Positions 35,476-43,580 of a DNA stretch of 64,000 nt are shown here, piece by piece. Below the pieces are notes generated by a model. It was not told the origin of the DNA and ran no database searches. It saw nothing but the letters and a program-made list of their open reading frames with translations. The translations under genes and the position numbers were made by a program. Every line of letters begins with the position of its first letter. The stretch's first letter is position 1. This DNA comes from an uncultured Rhizobiaceae bacterium. Its GTDB lineage: Bacteria > Pseudomonadota > Alphaproteobacteria > Rhizobiales > Rhizobiaceae. The stretch spans positions 62,001-126,000 of the forward strand of contig CAMYMG010000058.1 in assembly GCA_947259295.1 (NCBI GenBank). Direction: 5' to 3'.

Positions 35476-36288
35476 ATGCAAACGATACGGACTTCGGCCA
35501 AGATTGTGAGACTGCTGCGCAGTACGTGCGCGGCTGCCGCGGTGATCGCGGTGACAAGTTTTACCGGAACGAGCCCCGCAGCGGCCGATGAGGCGCATGC
35601 CCGCCAGTTGTTCGAAGCCATGTCCGATTACCTGACCGGACAGAATGATATCTCGTTCACCTACAATTCGAATCTCGAGGTCGTGACGGACGACTTGCAG
35701 AAGGTTGGCTTCGCGAGTTCCGGTGCGGCGACGCTTCAGCGGCCGGACAAGCTTCGGATCACCCGAACCGGTGGGTTTGCCGATGTAGAGATGGCCTATG
35801 ACGGAAAGACCTTTGTCGCGTTGGGCAAGAATCTGGCTGTCTACGCACAGACCGATATGACCGGATCGATCGACGAGCTCATCGATGTGCTGCGGCTCGA
35901 CTACGGGCTCGAGGCGCCTGCCGCCGACCTTCTTTCGTCCGATCCCTATGAGGTGATGATGTCCAACGTCACTGGCGTGAAGGATCTCGGCAGCGGAGTC
36001 ATCGGCGGCAAGGAATGCGACCACCTCGCGTTCCGGACCGAATCGACCGATTGGGAGATCTGGATAGCGCAGGGCGACAAGCCTTACCCGTGCCGGCTCA
36101 CGATCACGAGCAAGATGGTGGCGCTGGCTCCGTCCTACACGATCGACATCGTTGACTTCAAAGCCGGTGGAGAGGTCGGCTCCGACACTTTCAGCATCGA
36201 CGTCAGCGACGCGGAACAGGTCGATATTTCGGCATTGAGCGGCGTCAGCGAAATTCCAGATTTGTCCGGAAAGGAGAGCGCACAATGA
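35476..36288 (+). CDS. Secreted DUF2092 protein (LolA/LppX-like fold)
   Basis: A 270-residue protein with a signal peptide (cleavage near AAA-DEAHA, residue 38). DUF2092 features are ARQLFEAMSDYLTGQNDISFTY, ATLQRPDKLRITRTGGFADVEMAYDGKTFVALGKN (in parts), and GVIGGKECDHLAFRTESTDWEIWI. The family is related in fold to lipoprotein carriers such as LolA, with a half-barrel able to hold lipid or hydrophobic ligand; that is family knowledge, not shown here. The stop overlaps the next ATG by four bases, so it is translationally coupled to the small TPLSYAGVARR gene. Confidence 0.82.
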   Translation: MQTIRTSAKIVRLLRSTCAAAAVIAVTSFTGTSPAAADEAHARQLFEAMSDYLTGQNDISFTYNSNLEVVTDDLQKVGFASSGAATLQRPDKLRITRTGGFADVEMAYDGKTFVALGKNLAVYAQTDMTGSIDELIDVLRLDYGLEAPAADLLSSDPYEVMMSNVTGVKDLGSGVIGGKECDHLAFRTESTDWEIWIAQGDKPYPCRLTITSKMVALAPSYTIDIVDFKAGGEVGSDTFSIDVSDAEQVDISALSGVSEIPDLSGKESAQ

Positions 36289-36608
36289 ACCGGGTTGCCA
36301 AAGGATTCATCGCTGCCGCGGCACTGACGCTCGGCGTCGGCGACATGTCACTGACTTTCGACCAGGGTGCATCGCGCTTCTTCAGTCTCGCCAGCGAGGC
36401 GCAGGCCAGGGTTGGCCGTCCACTTACCCCGCTGAGCTATGCTGGCGTGGCACGCCGGACGACACGCCGCGTTCTGCGCCGTGGTGCGGCCATTGCCACG
36501 CTGCCTGCCGGCTGCCCTCTCGGAACCTACTATGGCTACCGGCTCTACTATTGTGGCGGCAACTACTACCAGAAGTCGGGAAACACCTACATCAACGTCT
36601 ACTTCTAG
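36285..36608 (+). CDS. Small secreted protein with TPLSYAGVARR motif and Tyr-rich tail
   Basis: A 107-residue protein. A hydrophobic N-terminus (FIAAAALTLGVGDMSLTF) is followed by QARVGRPLTPLSYAGVARRTTRRVLRR (motif at about residues 46-60), a short hydrophobic run ATLPAGCPLGTYYG and a Tyr-rich tail with LYYCGGNYYQKSG. It lacks the beta-domain present in the 32029 and 34893 products, so it looks like the motif-and-tail half of that architecture on its own. It overlaps the DUF2092 gene by four bases (ATGA). No function is known. Confidence 0.78.
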   Translation: MNRVAKGFIAAAALTLGVGDMSLTFDQGASRFFSLASEAQARVGRPLTPLSYAGVARRTTRRVLRRGAAIATLPAGCPLGTYYGYRLYYCGGNYYQKSGNTYINVYF

Positions 36609-36714
36609 TCCGCATGAAGCTGCGGCAGCGATGCTCGGGAGATGGTTCTCGGCGGTCGGACGTCCGCCTGGAATCCCTCCACCTTCTCTGACAAGCCCAG
36701 GATTCGCGATGTAG

Positions 36715-37425
36715 ATGAGCCATCCCATCAAACGCCGGACCAGAGCACGGGCTGCTGCCGTACTTCTTGGCTTTATCGCACTCGTCTATCTGCTGGTTGC
36801 GTATTTCCTGGTCCCGGAAATATGGGTGTTTCGGGACCGGTCTCGCATCACCGACTTCGGCAGCATGGTGACCCACACGGCTGACGACATCCCAGGCGAT
36901 CCGATCAATGTCGGGTTGGTCGGAACGAAGGAACAGATCATCCGTGCATTTCTGGCCTCCGATTGGGACCCCGCCGATTCCATCACCTTGCGCTCGTCGA
37001 TCGGGATCGGGCTCAGCGTCGTGCTCGATCGTCCGGATTTCGATGCTCCCGTAAGTCCGCTCTTCTATGACGGCAGAAAGCAGGATCTGGCCTTCGAGAA
37101 GCCGGTCGGGAACAGTGCCGATCAGCGCAATCATGTTCGCTTCTGGGATACAGGCAAGCCCGGCGACGACGGCCGGCCCGTCTGGCTCGGGTCGGCAAGC
37201 TTTGATCGCGGCGTCGGGCTCAGCCACGATACCGGGCAGATCACGCATCACATCGGGCCCGACATCGACGCCGAGCGCAATCTGGTCATCGGCGACCTCG
37301 AGGCCAGCGGCCAATTGTCGTCGAGCTACGAGATCCCGGGCATAGGGGCCACGGATGACGGCCACAATGGAGGCGGAGACAGATACTTCACCGACGGTAA
37401 AGCTGTTGTAGGGATACTCAAGTAA
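36715..37425 (+). CDS. LssY C-terminal domain protein, membrane anchored
   Basis: A 236-residue protein with one N-terminal helix (VLLGFIALVYLLVAYFLVP, about 16-34) and then a soluble region. The LssY_C domain is visible in DPINVGLVGTKEQIIRAFLASDWDPADSITL (in parts), PVSPLFYDGRKQDLAFEKPVG and RNHVRFWDTG. In most bacteria this domain is fused to a PAP2 phosphatase or DedA-like protein; here it stands alone. Its catalytic role is unclear. It starts at ATG 36715, 106 bp after the small Tyr-rich gene. Confidence 0.82.
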   Translation: MSHPIKRRTRARAAAVLLGFIALVYLLVAYFLVPEIWVFRDRSRITDFGSMVTHTADDIPGDPINVGLVGTKEQIIRAFLASDWDPADSITLRSSIGIGLSVVLDRPDFDAPVSPLFYDGRKQDLAFEKPVGNSADQRNHVRFWDTGKPGDDGRPVWLGSASFDRGVGLSHDTGQITHHIGPDIDAERNLVIGDLEASGQLSSSYEIPGIGATDDGHNGGGDRYFTDGKAVVGILK

Positions 37426-37499
37426 GAATCTACTGCAATGATACTCCGGTGACTTTGCGGACAATGGCGAACGTTTTCAGTAAAAGGAGAAATCTTCCA

Positions 37500-37967
37500 A
37501 TGACACACTTAAAAAAGATCTGCCTGGCCCTTGCACTTGCCGGGGTTCCACTCGGCGTCAGCGCGCAAACCTCGACACAGGTGGGCGTGCTGTCCTGCGA
37601 TGTCTCGGCCGGCATCGGCCTCTTCGTGGTCCAGAAGCAGAAGCTCGACTGTGTCTTCAAGCAGAACAGCGGCAGCGAGAAATATGTCGGATCGATTGAC
37701 CAGTTCGGCGTCGAATTGGGCGGAGTCGCGGCAGGTCATCTGGTCTGGGGCGTCGTGGCTGCGACCGGCGGCGTACCGGCGGGAGCCCTCGCTGGACAAT
37801 ATGGCGGCGTAGGCGCCAATGCGTCGTTCGGCGTAGGTGCAGGAGCGAATGTGCTGGTCGGTGGCAGCGACCGGGCGTTCTCCCTGCAGCCGCTCCTCGT
37901 CCAGGGTCAGGTCGGCGTGAACATTGCCGGTGGCGTAACGACGATGTCGTTGAAACCGGCGCCGTAA
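37500..37967 (+). CDS. Secreted DUF992 protein
   Basis: A 155-residue protein. AAGGAG sits 8 bp before ATG 37500; in-frame ATGs at 37449 and 37464 have no such site. A signal peptide ends near VSA-QTSTQVG. DUF992 hallmarks are VGVLSCDVSAGIGL and LDCVFKQ (two cysteines likely paired), then a Gly-rich region (GQYGGVGANASFGVGAGANVLVGGS in parts) and the ending LQPLLVQGQVGVNIAGG. The family is frequent in rhizobia and of unknown function; the Gly-rich part resembles outer-membrane-associated proteins. Confidence 0.85.
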   Translation: MTHLKKICLALALAGVPLGVSAQTSTQVGVLSCDVSAGIGLFVVQKQKLDCVFKQNSGSEKYVGSIDQFGVELGGVAAGHLVWGVVAATGGVPAGALAGQYGGVGANASFGVGAGANVLVGGSDRAFSLQPLLVQGQVGVNIAGGVTTMSLKPAP

Positions 37968-38304
37968 TAACGCTTTGGAGTTCGACGGCTGCAACCGGGC
38001 CGAATGGAAACGGCAATGGTCCCTTCGACGGCGGCCAACCGGTTGCAGCACGCCGGGCGAAGCGGCGTCGCCCGAGGCATTTTCTGACGCGGTGGACGTC
38101 AGCAAAGTTTTATCTTTCCCGGGTTAGGTATGCCCGCGGACCGATATGGTCCGGGCAGCCCATCCGGAACGCCTGATTGTTCTGCTCTGGTTGACTAGGA
38201 CAGCTTATGGACGATCCCTACAGGTGTTCAGATCTTCGCCGGCGACCGGTGCACCCTTTCGAGATCGGAGCGGACGATCATCGTCCGTCGGGGTTCACAG
38301 GTCC
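37968..38304. other. Intergenic region between DUF992 and the lipase gene
   Basis: 337 bp containing the terminator-like hairpin at 38054-38083 and a second small inverted repeat (GGACC/GGTCC around 38139-38153). An in-frame upstream start for the lipase at 38146 exists but lacks a ribosome site and would bury the lipoprotein signal. No separate gene was found. Confidence 0.5.
38054..38083 (+). terminator. Terminator-like hairpin after DUF992
   Basis: CGGGCGA (38054-38060) and TCGCCCG (38068-38074) form a 7-bp perfect stem, followed within 6 bases by TTTT. It is 87 bp downstream of the DUF992 stop. Confidence 0.5.
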
Positions 38305-39222
38305 ATGAGGCACGAGCTACGCCGATTGCGCGCCATCGCTGCTCTGCTTGCCTGCATTGTCGCGTTGAGCGCCTGCGTCGGGATTTCCTCGAAAGAGGTC
38401 GAACTGCTCGGCGCCTCGGTCAACACTACGCAGCAGAATTTTGCGGAACTCACGGCCTACGCCGATATGGCGAAAACCGCCTACGCCTCGGAAGCGGCGA
38501 TCCGCTCCAAATATCCCGCCACGGTTCGCGTCAGCACACCGGGAAAGACGGACGCCCAGTATTTCATCGAGCGGAACGACAAGACGAAGACGCAGTACAT
38601 AGCGATCCGGGGCACCGCCAACCGGAAGAATGTGCTGGAGGATATCGAGTTGCGGCTGCAGGAAGACCTCAATCTGGCCATCCCGATACATGCCGGTTTC
38701 GACAAGACTGCGCGCGCGCTCTACGTCGATATGCGGCCGTTTCTGAAACAGAATTACAAGACATATATAACCGGCCATTCGCTGGGTGGGGCCATCGCGG
38801 CCGTCCTGGCGATCTACATGACCGATGACCACTATGACGTGGCCAAGGTCGTTACATTTGGCCAGCCGAAGTTCACGACCAATGCAGGTGTCGAGCGGCT
38901 TACTTTCTTGCAGATCACGCGCGTCGTCGATGAAAACGACATTGTTCCGATGTTGCCGCCGGTCACCCTGCTCAATCGCGTGCATGGCGTCTATGAGCAT
39001 GTGGGGCCGGAAATCATCCTCCTGGAAGGGCCGCGATACGTGTTCCTCCCCGAACACGATGCCGATCGCCTGTCTATCGGCGAACTCTGGCGGGATATCC
39101 GCATTGCAGACCTCGCCGACCATCATATGGACAACTACGTCCGACGCCTAGGCGCCAAGGCCAAAGGCGCGGTTCCCGTTTCGTATGACGATCGGGAGGC
39201 CTATGTCGCGGCAAAAAAATGA
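38305..39222 (+). CDS. Class 3 lipase lipoprotein
   Basis: A 305-residue protein. Starting at ATG 38305, the N-terminus is a lipoprotein signal: basic RHELRRLR, hydrophobic core, then lipobox LSAC with cysteine near residue 24. The alpha/beta-hydrolase core has the nucleophile elbow YITGHSLGGA (Ser about 159), the acid in RVVDENDIVPMLPP (Asp about 213) and a likely histidine in ADHHMDNYVRRL near the C-terminus, matching the lipase_3 family. YIAIRGT is the conserved strand before the oxyanion hole. It would be a lipid-anchored periplasmic or surface lipase. It lies between DUF992 and a large MscS channel gene. Confidence 0.87.
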   Translation: MRHELRRLRAIAALLACIVALSACVGISSKEVELLGASVNTTQQNFAELTAYADMAKTAYASEAAIRSKYPATVRVSTPGKTDAQYFIERNDKTKTQYIAIRGTANRKNVLEDIELRLQEDLNLAIPIHAGFDKTARALYVDMRPFLKQNYKTYITGHSLGGAIAAVLAIYMTDDHYDVAKVVTFGQPKFTTNAGVERLTFLQITRVVDENDIVPMLPPVTLLNRVHGVYEHVGPEIILLEGPRYVFLPEHDADRLSIGELWRDIRIADLADHHMDNYVRRLGAKAKGAVPVSYDDREAYVAAKK

Positions 39223-39420
39223 ACCTGTGTGTGGCAACAGAGAAAGGGATGCGATCCGATGGAATTCTCGATGCCGGACGCGAGGTTTTCGCCTCACCGC
39301 GGTCGCGGGTAGCATACGGGTGAGTTGTCGAAGGGGTCCGCTGGCGTTCAAGGTTCGGGAGAAGGAGAAGTGGAACCGTCCATCGCCGTCAACGATCAGG
39401 CTTCCCTTTTCAATGGATTG

Positions 39421-41589
39421 ATGAATTTGAAGAAGACCATGTATCGCCAATTGATGGCCTGTCTCGTACTGGTTGCGGTAGCCCTGTTCGCCGGGTCGAG
39501 CGCGGCGCGTGCGCAATCTGATACTCCACCGCAGCCGAGCGTTGAGCAGAAGGTCGACAATCTGATCAAGATGCTGGATGACCCGGACATCCGGGCTTTG
39601 CTGGCCTCGAAGCAGGCGGTACCTGCAGTTCCGGCGAAGGCGTCATTTTCCCAACAGCTTCATGTCTGGGAGAACGCCATCCGGCATCATCTCGACGCGG
39701 TGTGGGCTGCCATCCCCAGAATCCCCGCAGAAGTGGCCAACGCGCTAAGTCTGATCCACGCCGAGATTGGCGGTCGCGGATTCTCCGGTGCCGTCCTGTT
39801 GATCGCGGCATTTCTAGCCACCGGCTTCGGATCGGAATGGCTGTTCAGGCGGGTGCGCCCCGAGACCGTTGCGGTCGATGCGGCTGATGTCGAGCTGACC
39901 TCGGTCGGGTACACGCTGAGGCTGCTGAGGCGGATTTTCTCGAAGCTGGCGCCGATCCTGGTGTTCTTCATCTTCAGCGTCGGCTTTTTCCTCGTCTTCG
40001 ACTGGCCGCCGCTGCTTCGCATGATCGTTCTGACCTATCTGCTTGCCTTCGTCTTCGGGCGGCTCGCACTGGTTGTCGGCCGCATCCTGCTTGCGCCCGA
40101 AAACGACCTGCTGCAGGAGGGCGCGGACAAGCCGCTGCGACTGATACCGATGGGCGATGCGGAGGCTCGCTTCTGGTTTGGCTCCTGGCGCGCGTTCGTT
40201 ATCTATCTGCTGGTCTGTTGGGCACTGCTCAGCATGCTTCCGGATCTCGGCTTCACCCCCTATGTCGCGCTGGTCTTCAGCTACATCGCGGGAGCCGGCC
40301 TGTTGGCACTCGGCCTCTGGACCGTCTGGCGCCGGCCCGCGGCGGCCGGTGTGGACCCGGCTCGCTTCCGCATGCGCCGTTGGCTGCTGTCGAACTACCT
40401 GGTCCTGCTGTGGATCATCTGGGGTGCCGGTCTGGATGGTATGTTCTGGCTCGGCCTGTATGTTATCATCCTCCCGGGCATCCTCGCCATAGCCGACGAT
40501 GTCGCGCAGACGCTTGCCCGCCCCCGGCCGGACGCGGTTGCGCAGAGCCCCGTCGTCCCGGTGCTCATCATCAGCGGCATCAGGGCAGCCATCCTGGCGC
40601 TTGCCGTGGCATGGCTAGCATATGTCTGGCAATTCAATGCCTCGGAGCTTGCCACCGGTAACACTGTCATCAGCCGGATCGTTCGCGGCCTGCTCAATGG
40701 CGCCATCATTCTCCTCGTGGCAGACCTGCTGTGGCGCGTGGCAAGGGCATATCTCGACTGGCGGCTGGACCTCTCGGCTGTCGATGCCGCAACCGGCCAC
40801 GATCCGGAAGGCATCAGTTCGGCAGAAGCGGCCCGGCGCGGACGCATGCGAACATTGCTGCCGATCTTCCGGAACATGCTCGCAGTGCTGCTGGCGACCT
40901 TCGCGGTGCTGATGGTGCTGTCGGGCCTCGGCGTGGAGATCGGCCCGCTGATTGCCGGGGCCGGGATTTTCGGTGTCGCCATCGGGTTCGGGTCGCAGAC
41001 GCTGGTCAAGGACGTTCTCAGCGGCGTGTTCTACATGCTGGACGATGCGTTCCGGATCGGGGAATACATCCAGAGCGGTAGTTACATGGGCACGGTGGAA
41101 TCCTTCAGCCTGCGGTCGGTGAGGCTTCGCCACCATCGCGGGCCGGTCTTCACGATACCCTTCGGCTCCCTGGGCGCGGTGCAGAACATGAGCCGCGACT
41201 GGGCTATCGCGAAATTCACCCTGCGCGTGCCCTTCGATACCGACATCGGCAAGGCGAAGAAGCTGGTCAAGCAGGTCGGCGTCGACATGCTGGCGGATCC
41301 GGATATCGCTCCAAACCTGATCGAGACCATAAAGATGAAGGGCGTCGAGCAGATCGGCGACTTCGGCATCGAGCTCAGCTTTGCCTTCATGGCGCGGCCC
41401 GGTCAACAGGCTTCGATCCGCCGTCGCGCCTATGCAATGATCCGCGATACCTTCGGGGCCAACGGCATCGACTTCGCACGACCCACGGTCAAGGTCGGCA
41501 ATGACGAGAAGCCTGATGCTGCCGCAGCCGCGGCGAGCAGTGATCTTGCGCGCAGGGCGGCAGAAGCCGCGGCAAAGGCGGGGGAATGA
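39421..41589 (+). CDS. Large MscS-family mechanosensitive channel
   Basis: A protein of 722 residues from ATG 39421. A signal peptide-like N-terminus (cleavage near ARA-QSDTP) leads to a short periplasmic region with a predicted helix, about nine or ten transmembrane helices, and the MscS core: GPLIAGAGIFGVAIGFGSQTLVKDVLSGVFYMLDDAFRIG in parts, with the pore helix and the beta domain (FTIPFGSLGAVQNMSRD) following. The C-terminal tail is Ala-rich. GTG 39370, with GGGAG 8 bp upstream, is an alternative start that would add 17 residues before the signal. Such large channels release solutes on osmotic downshock. It is the last gene of this envelope region; convergent phnF follows. Confidence 0.9.
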   Translation: MNLKKTMYRQLMACLVLVAVALFAGSSAARAQSDTPPQPSVEQKVDNLIKMLDDPDIRALLASKQAVPAVPAKASFSQQLHVWENAIRHHLDAVWAAIPRIPAEVANALSLIHAEIGGRGFSGAVLLIAAFLATGFGSEWLFRRVRPETVAVDAADVELTSVGYTLRLLRRIFSKLAPILVFFIFSVGFFLVFDWPPLLRMIVLTYLLAFVFGRLALVVGRILLAPENDLLQEGADKPLRLIPMGDAEARFWFGSWRAFVIYLLVCWALLSMLPDLGFTPYVALVFSYIAGAGLLALGLWTVWRRPAAAGVDPARFRMRRWLLSNYLVLLWIIWGAGLDGMFWLGLYVIILPGILAIADDVAQTLARPRPDAVAQSPVVPVLIISGIRAAILALAVAWLAYVWQFNASELATGNTVISRIVRGLLNGAIILLVADLLWRVARAYLDWRLDLSAVDAATGHDPEGISSAEAARRGRMRTLLPIFRNMLAVLLATFAVLMVLSGLGVEIGPLIAGAGIFGVAIGFGSQTLVKDVLSGVFYMLDDAFRIGEYIQSGSYMGTVESFSLRSVRLRHHRGPVFTIPFGSLGAVQNMSRDWAIAKFTLRVPFDTDIGKAKKLVKQVGVDMLADPDIAPNLIETIKMKGVEQIGDFGIELSFAFMARPGQQASIRRRAYAMIRDTFGANGIDFARPTVKVGNDEKPDAAAAAASSDLARRAAEAAAKAGE

Positions 41590-41656
41590 TCGGAGAGACT
41601 GTCCTGCGCGAGGCCACCCGCCGCCTGCAGGCGCACCACGGCCGGCCCGCGCTTTC

Positions 41657-42391
41657 TCACGTCACTGAAAGCTCAACCAGGTCAGCCGAGAAGCGGGTCT
41701 CCGAATACTGTACCGGCGCGCCGTCGGGATCGACGTTCACATAGGTGGTCACCAGCACGATGGCGCCTGGCGACAGGCGAAGGTCGGCCAGGTCCGACGC
41801 CGTGGCGTGGCGCGCCGAGACATTGGTCGAGCGGCGGAAATAGTCGCTCACGCCGAAGTCGCGGAAGGCCGCGGTGATCGACCCCGATGCGGCATAGGCC
41901 TTTTCAAGACCGTCGAAGCGGGCTGCGTCGAAGAAGCTCGTGGCGCGCGAGACCGGGCGGCCATCGGCCTCGCTCAGCGTCTCCAGCCTCAGTATCGGCG
42001 TCCCTACGTCGAGCCCGAGAGCGGCGGCGATCCGGGCATCCGCCGCTTCGACCGAATGCCCAAGCAGGCTGCCCCGCCGTTCCCGCGCCTGGTCCTTCAG
42101 TCCCTCCGAGAAGCGGGTCCTGACGCCGATCGGATAGGCGAAGCGCTTGCGGTTCTCGACAAAGGTGCCGCGGCCTTGCTCGGCGCGCAGGACGCCCTCC
42201 TGCACGAGCGCTGCGATCGCGCCGCGCACCGTGTGCCGGTTGACGCCGAAGCGATCCGCCAGCCCCATCTCCGGCGGCAGCTTTTCGACAAATTCGCCGG
42301 TCCCGATGGCAAGGCGGATCTGGTCGGCAATCTGCCGCCAGAGCGCGATGCCGTGGCGGCGTTCCATCAGTTTGTCGGGTGCAGCTGTCAT
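41657..42391 (-). CDS. phnF: PhnF-type GntR/HutC transcriptional regulator
   Basis: A 244-residue repressor. The N-terminal winged helix (about 14-80: ALWRQIADQIRLAIGTGEF, LADRFGVNRHTVRGAIAALVQEG, AEQGRGTFV) is typical of GntR; the C-terminal part is the UTRA ligand-binding domain of the HutC subfamily (SLLGHSVEAADARIAAALGL, RLETLSEADGRPVSRATSFF). It is divergent from phnG across 106 bp. A perfect palindrome there, TTGTCTAT-ATCA-ATAGACAA, is its likely operator. The usual role is to repress phosphonate genes until phosphonate or phosphate starvation signals act. Confidence 0.92.
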   Translation of the reverse strand: MTAAPDKLMERRHGIALWRQIADQIRLAIGTGEFVEKLPPEMGLADRFGVNRHTVRGAIAALVQEGVLRAEQGRGTFVENRKRFAYPIGVRTRFSEGLKDQARERRGSLLGHSVEAADARIAAALGLDVGTPILRLETLSEADGRPVSRATSFFDAARFDGLEKAYAASGSITAAFRDFGVSDYFRRSTNVSARHATASDLADLRLSPGAIVLVTTYVNVDPDGAPVQYSETRFSADLVELSVT

Positions 42392-42401
42392 GGTGCTCGA
42401 T

Positions 42402-42419
42402 CTGTCATGCGGACGTCAT
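42402..42419 (+). promoter_or_regulatory. Candidate Pho box upstream of phnG
   Basis: CTGTCAT-GCGG-ACGTCAT fits the two 7-mers separated by 4 bases of the PhoB site; the first repeat is perfect and the second matches 5 of 7. It ends 21 bp before the -10 box at 42441, somewhat farther than in E. coli pho promoters. Confidence 0.45.
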
Positions 42420-42440
42420 CGACTCGCGCTACGAACCATG

Positions 42441-42474
42441 TATAATTTGTATGGTTGTCTATATCAATAGACAA
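42441..42474 (+). promoter_or_regulatory. phnG promoter -10 box and PhnF operator
   Basis: TATAAT (42441-42446) is a consensus -10 element with only a weak -35 (ATCGAC, 17 bp upstream), as expected for an activator-dependent promoter. Eight bp on, TTGTCTAT (42455-42462) and ATAGACAA (42467-42474) form a perfect palindrome overlapping the expected transcription start, a good repressor position. A flanking ACCAT/ATGGT pair (42435-42439, 42451-42455) encloses the -10 box. Confidence 0.6.
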
Positions 42475-42497
42475 ATAATCGATCGAGAGCGAGGCCG

Positions 42498-42968
42498 ATG
42501 CAGCCAGAACGTGGATTGGAAAAGAAGGTGGACGCGGCGCGCAAGGCGGCCATGTCGGCTTTCGCCATGGCCGACGGCGAGCAGCTCCGCAAACTTGCCA
42601 ATCAGGCCGGGCTGCCGCTCGAGGCCGAGGCGATGCGAGGGCCGGAAACCGGACTCGTCACCGTGCGCGGCAGGATAGGCGGCGGCGGCGCCGTCTTCAA
42701 CACGGGCGAGGCGACGGTCACGCGAGCGACGGTCCGGCTGCCTTCCGGGCACATCGGGCATGCCTTCGCGCTCGGTCGCGACCGGAAGAAGGTGCGGCTT
42801 GCCGCCATCCTCGACGCGCTGTGGTGCAATGAAGCGACGCGTCCGACCGTCGAGGAGATGATCGTGCAGCCCGTCGTCAGCCTGGCTGCACAGGCCGATG
42901 CCAGGAAGCAGGCGGAGACGGCGGCGACGAAGGTCGACTTCTTCACCATGGTGCGGGGAGAAGACTGA
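42498..42968 (+). CDS. phnG: C-P lyase system protein PhnG
   Basis: A 156-residue subunit of the PhnGHIJ C-P lyase core complex. Conserved segments are GLVTVRGRIGGGGAVFNTGEATVTRATVRL (in parts) and GHAFALGRDRKKVRLAAILDAL. It starts at ATG 42498 with GAGCGAGG upstream. The stop overlaps the phnH start (TGATG). As first gene of the operon it lies under the PhnF/Pho control region. Confidence 0.94.
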   Translation: MQPERGLEKKVDAARKAAMSAFAMADGEQLRKLANQAGLPLEAEAMRGPETGLVTVRGRIGGGGAVFNTGEATVTRATVRLPSGHIGHAFALGRDRKKVRLAAILDALWCNEATRPTVEEMIVQPVVSLAAQADARKQAETAATKVDFFTMVRGED

Positions 42969-43576
42969 TGGTGCTGGCCGAACACATCACCGGCGGGTTC
43001 GGCGATCCCGTCTTCAACGCGCAGAGCGTGTTTCGCTCGGTCATGGACGCCATGGCGCGGCCGGGAACCGTATCGCCCGTTGCATCCCTTGCCGGGCCGC
43101 CTGCGCCGCTGTCGCCGACGGCCGCGGCCATCGCGCTGACGCTCTGCGACCAGGATACGCCGGTCTGGCTCGACGCATCGCTGCGCGGCTCGGAAGCGGT
43201 CGCAAGCTGGATCGGCTTCCACACCGGCGCGCCGCTCGCCCACACGCCGGCCGACGCGCATTTCGCGCTCGTCGCCGACCCTGCAAGCCTGATGGCGCTC
43301 GAGAATTTCGCGCAAGGCACGCAGGAATATCCCGACCGCTCGACCACACTCGTCTTCCAGGTTGCGAGCCTGACGGCGGGCGAGACGCTGCTCTTCGAGG
43401 GGCCGGGGATCGAGCGCGTCGCCACGCTCGCGCCGACGCCGCTGCCACGCCATTTCATCGAGCAATGGAAGCAGAACCGCGCCCGCTTTCCGCGCGGCGT
43501 CGATCTAATCCTTGCCGGCGGGGATGGCATTGCCTGCCTTCCGCGCAGCACCCGCATCCGCGCCTCGGAGGCATGA
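42968..43576 (+). CDS. phnH: C-P lyase subunit PhnH
   Basis: A 202-residue subunit of the carbon-phosphorus lyase core. PhnH motifs include NAQSVFRSVMDAMARPGTV, ALTLCDQDTPVWL, RSTTLVFQV and RGVDLILAGGDGIACLPRSTRI in parts. It is related to PLP-enzyme folds but lacks cofactor residues. It starts at a one-base overlap with phnG and ends 4 bp before phnI. Confidence 0.94.
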   Translation: MVLAEHITGGFGDPVFNAQSVFRSVMDAMARPGTVSPVASLAGPPAPLSPTAAAIALTLCDQDTPVWLDASLRGSEAVASWIGFHTGAPLAHTPADAHFALVADPASLMALENFAQGTQEYPDRSTTLVFQVASLTAGETLLFEGPGIERVATLAPTPLPRHFIEQWKQNRARFPRGVDLILAGGDGIACLPRSTRIRASEA

Positions 43577-43580
43577 GACC

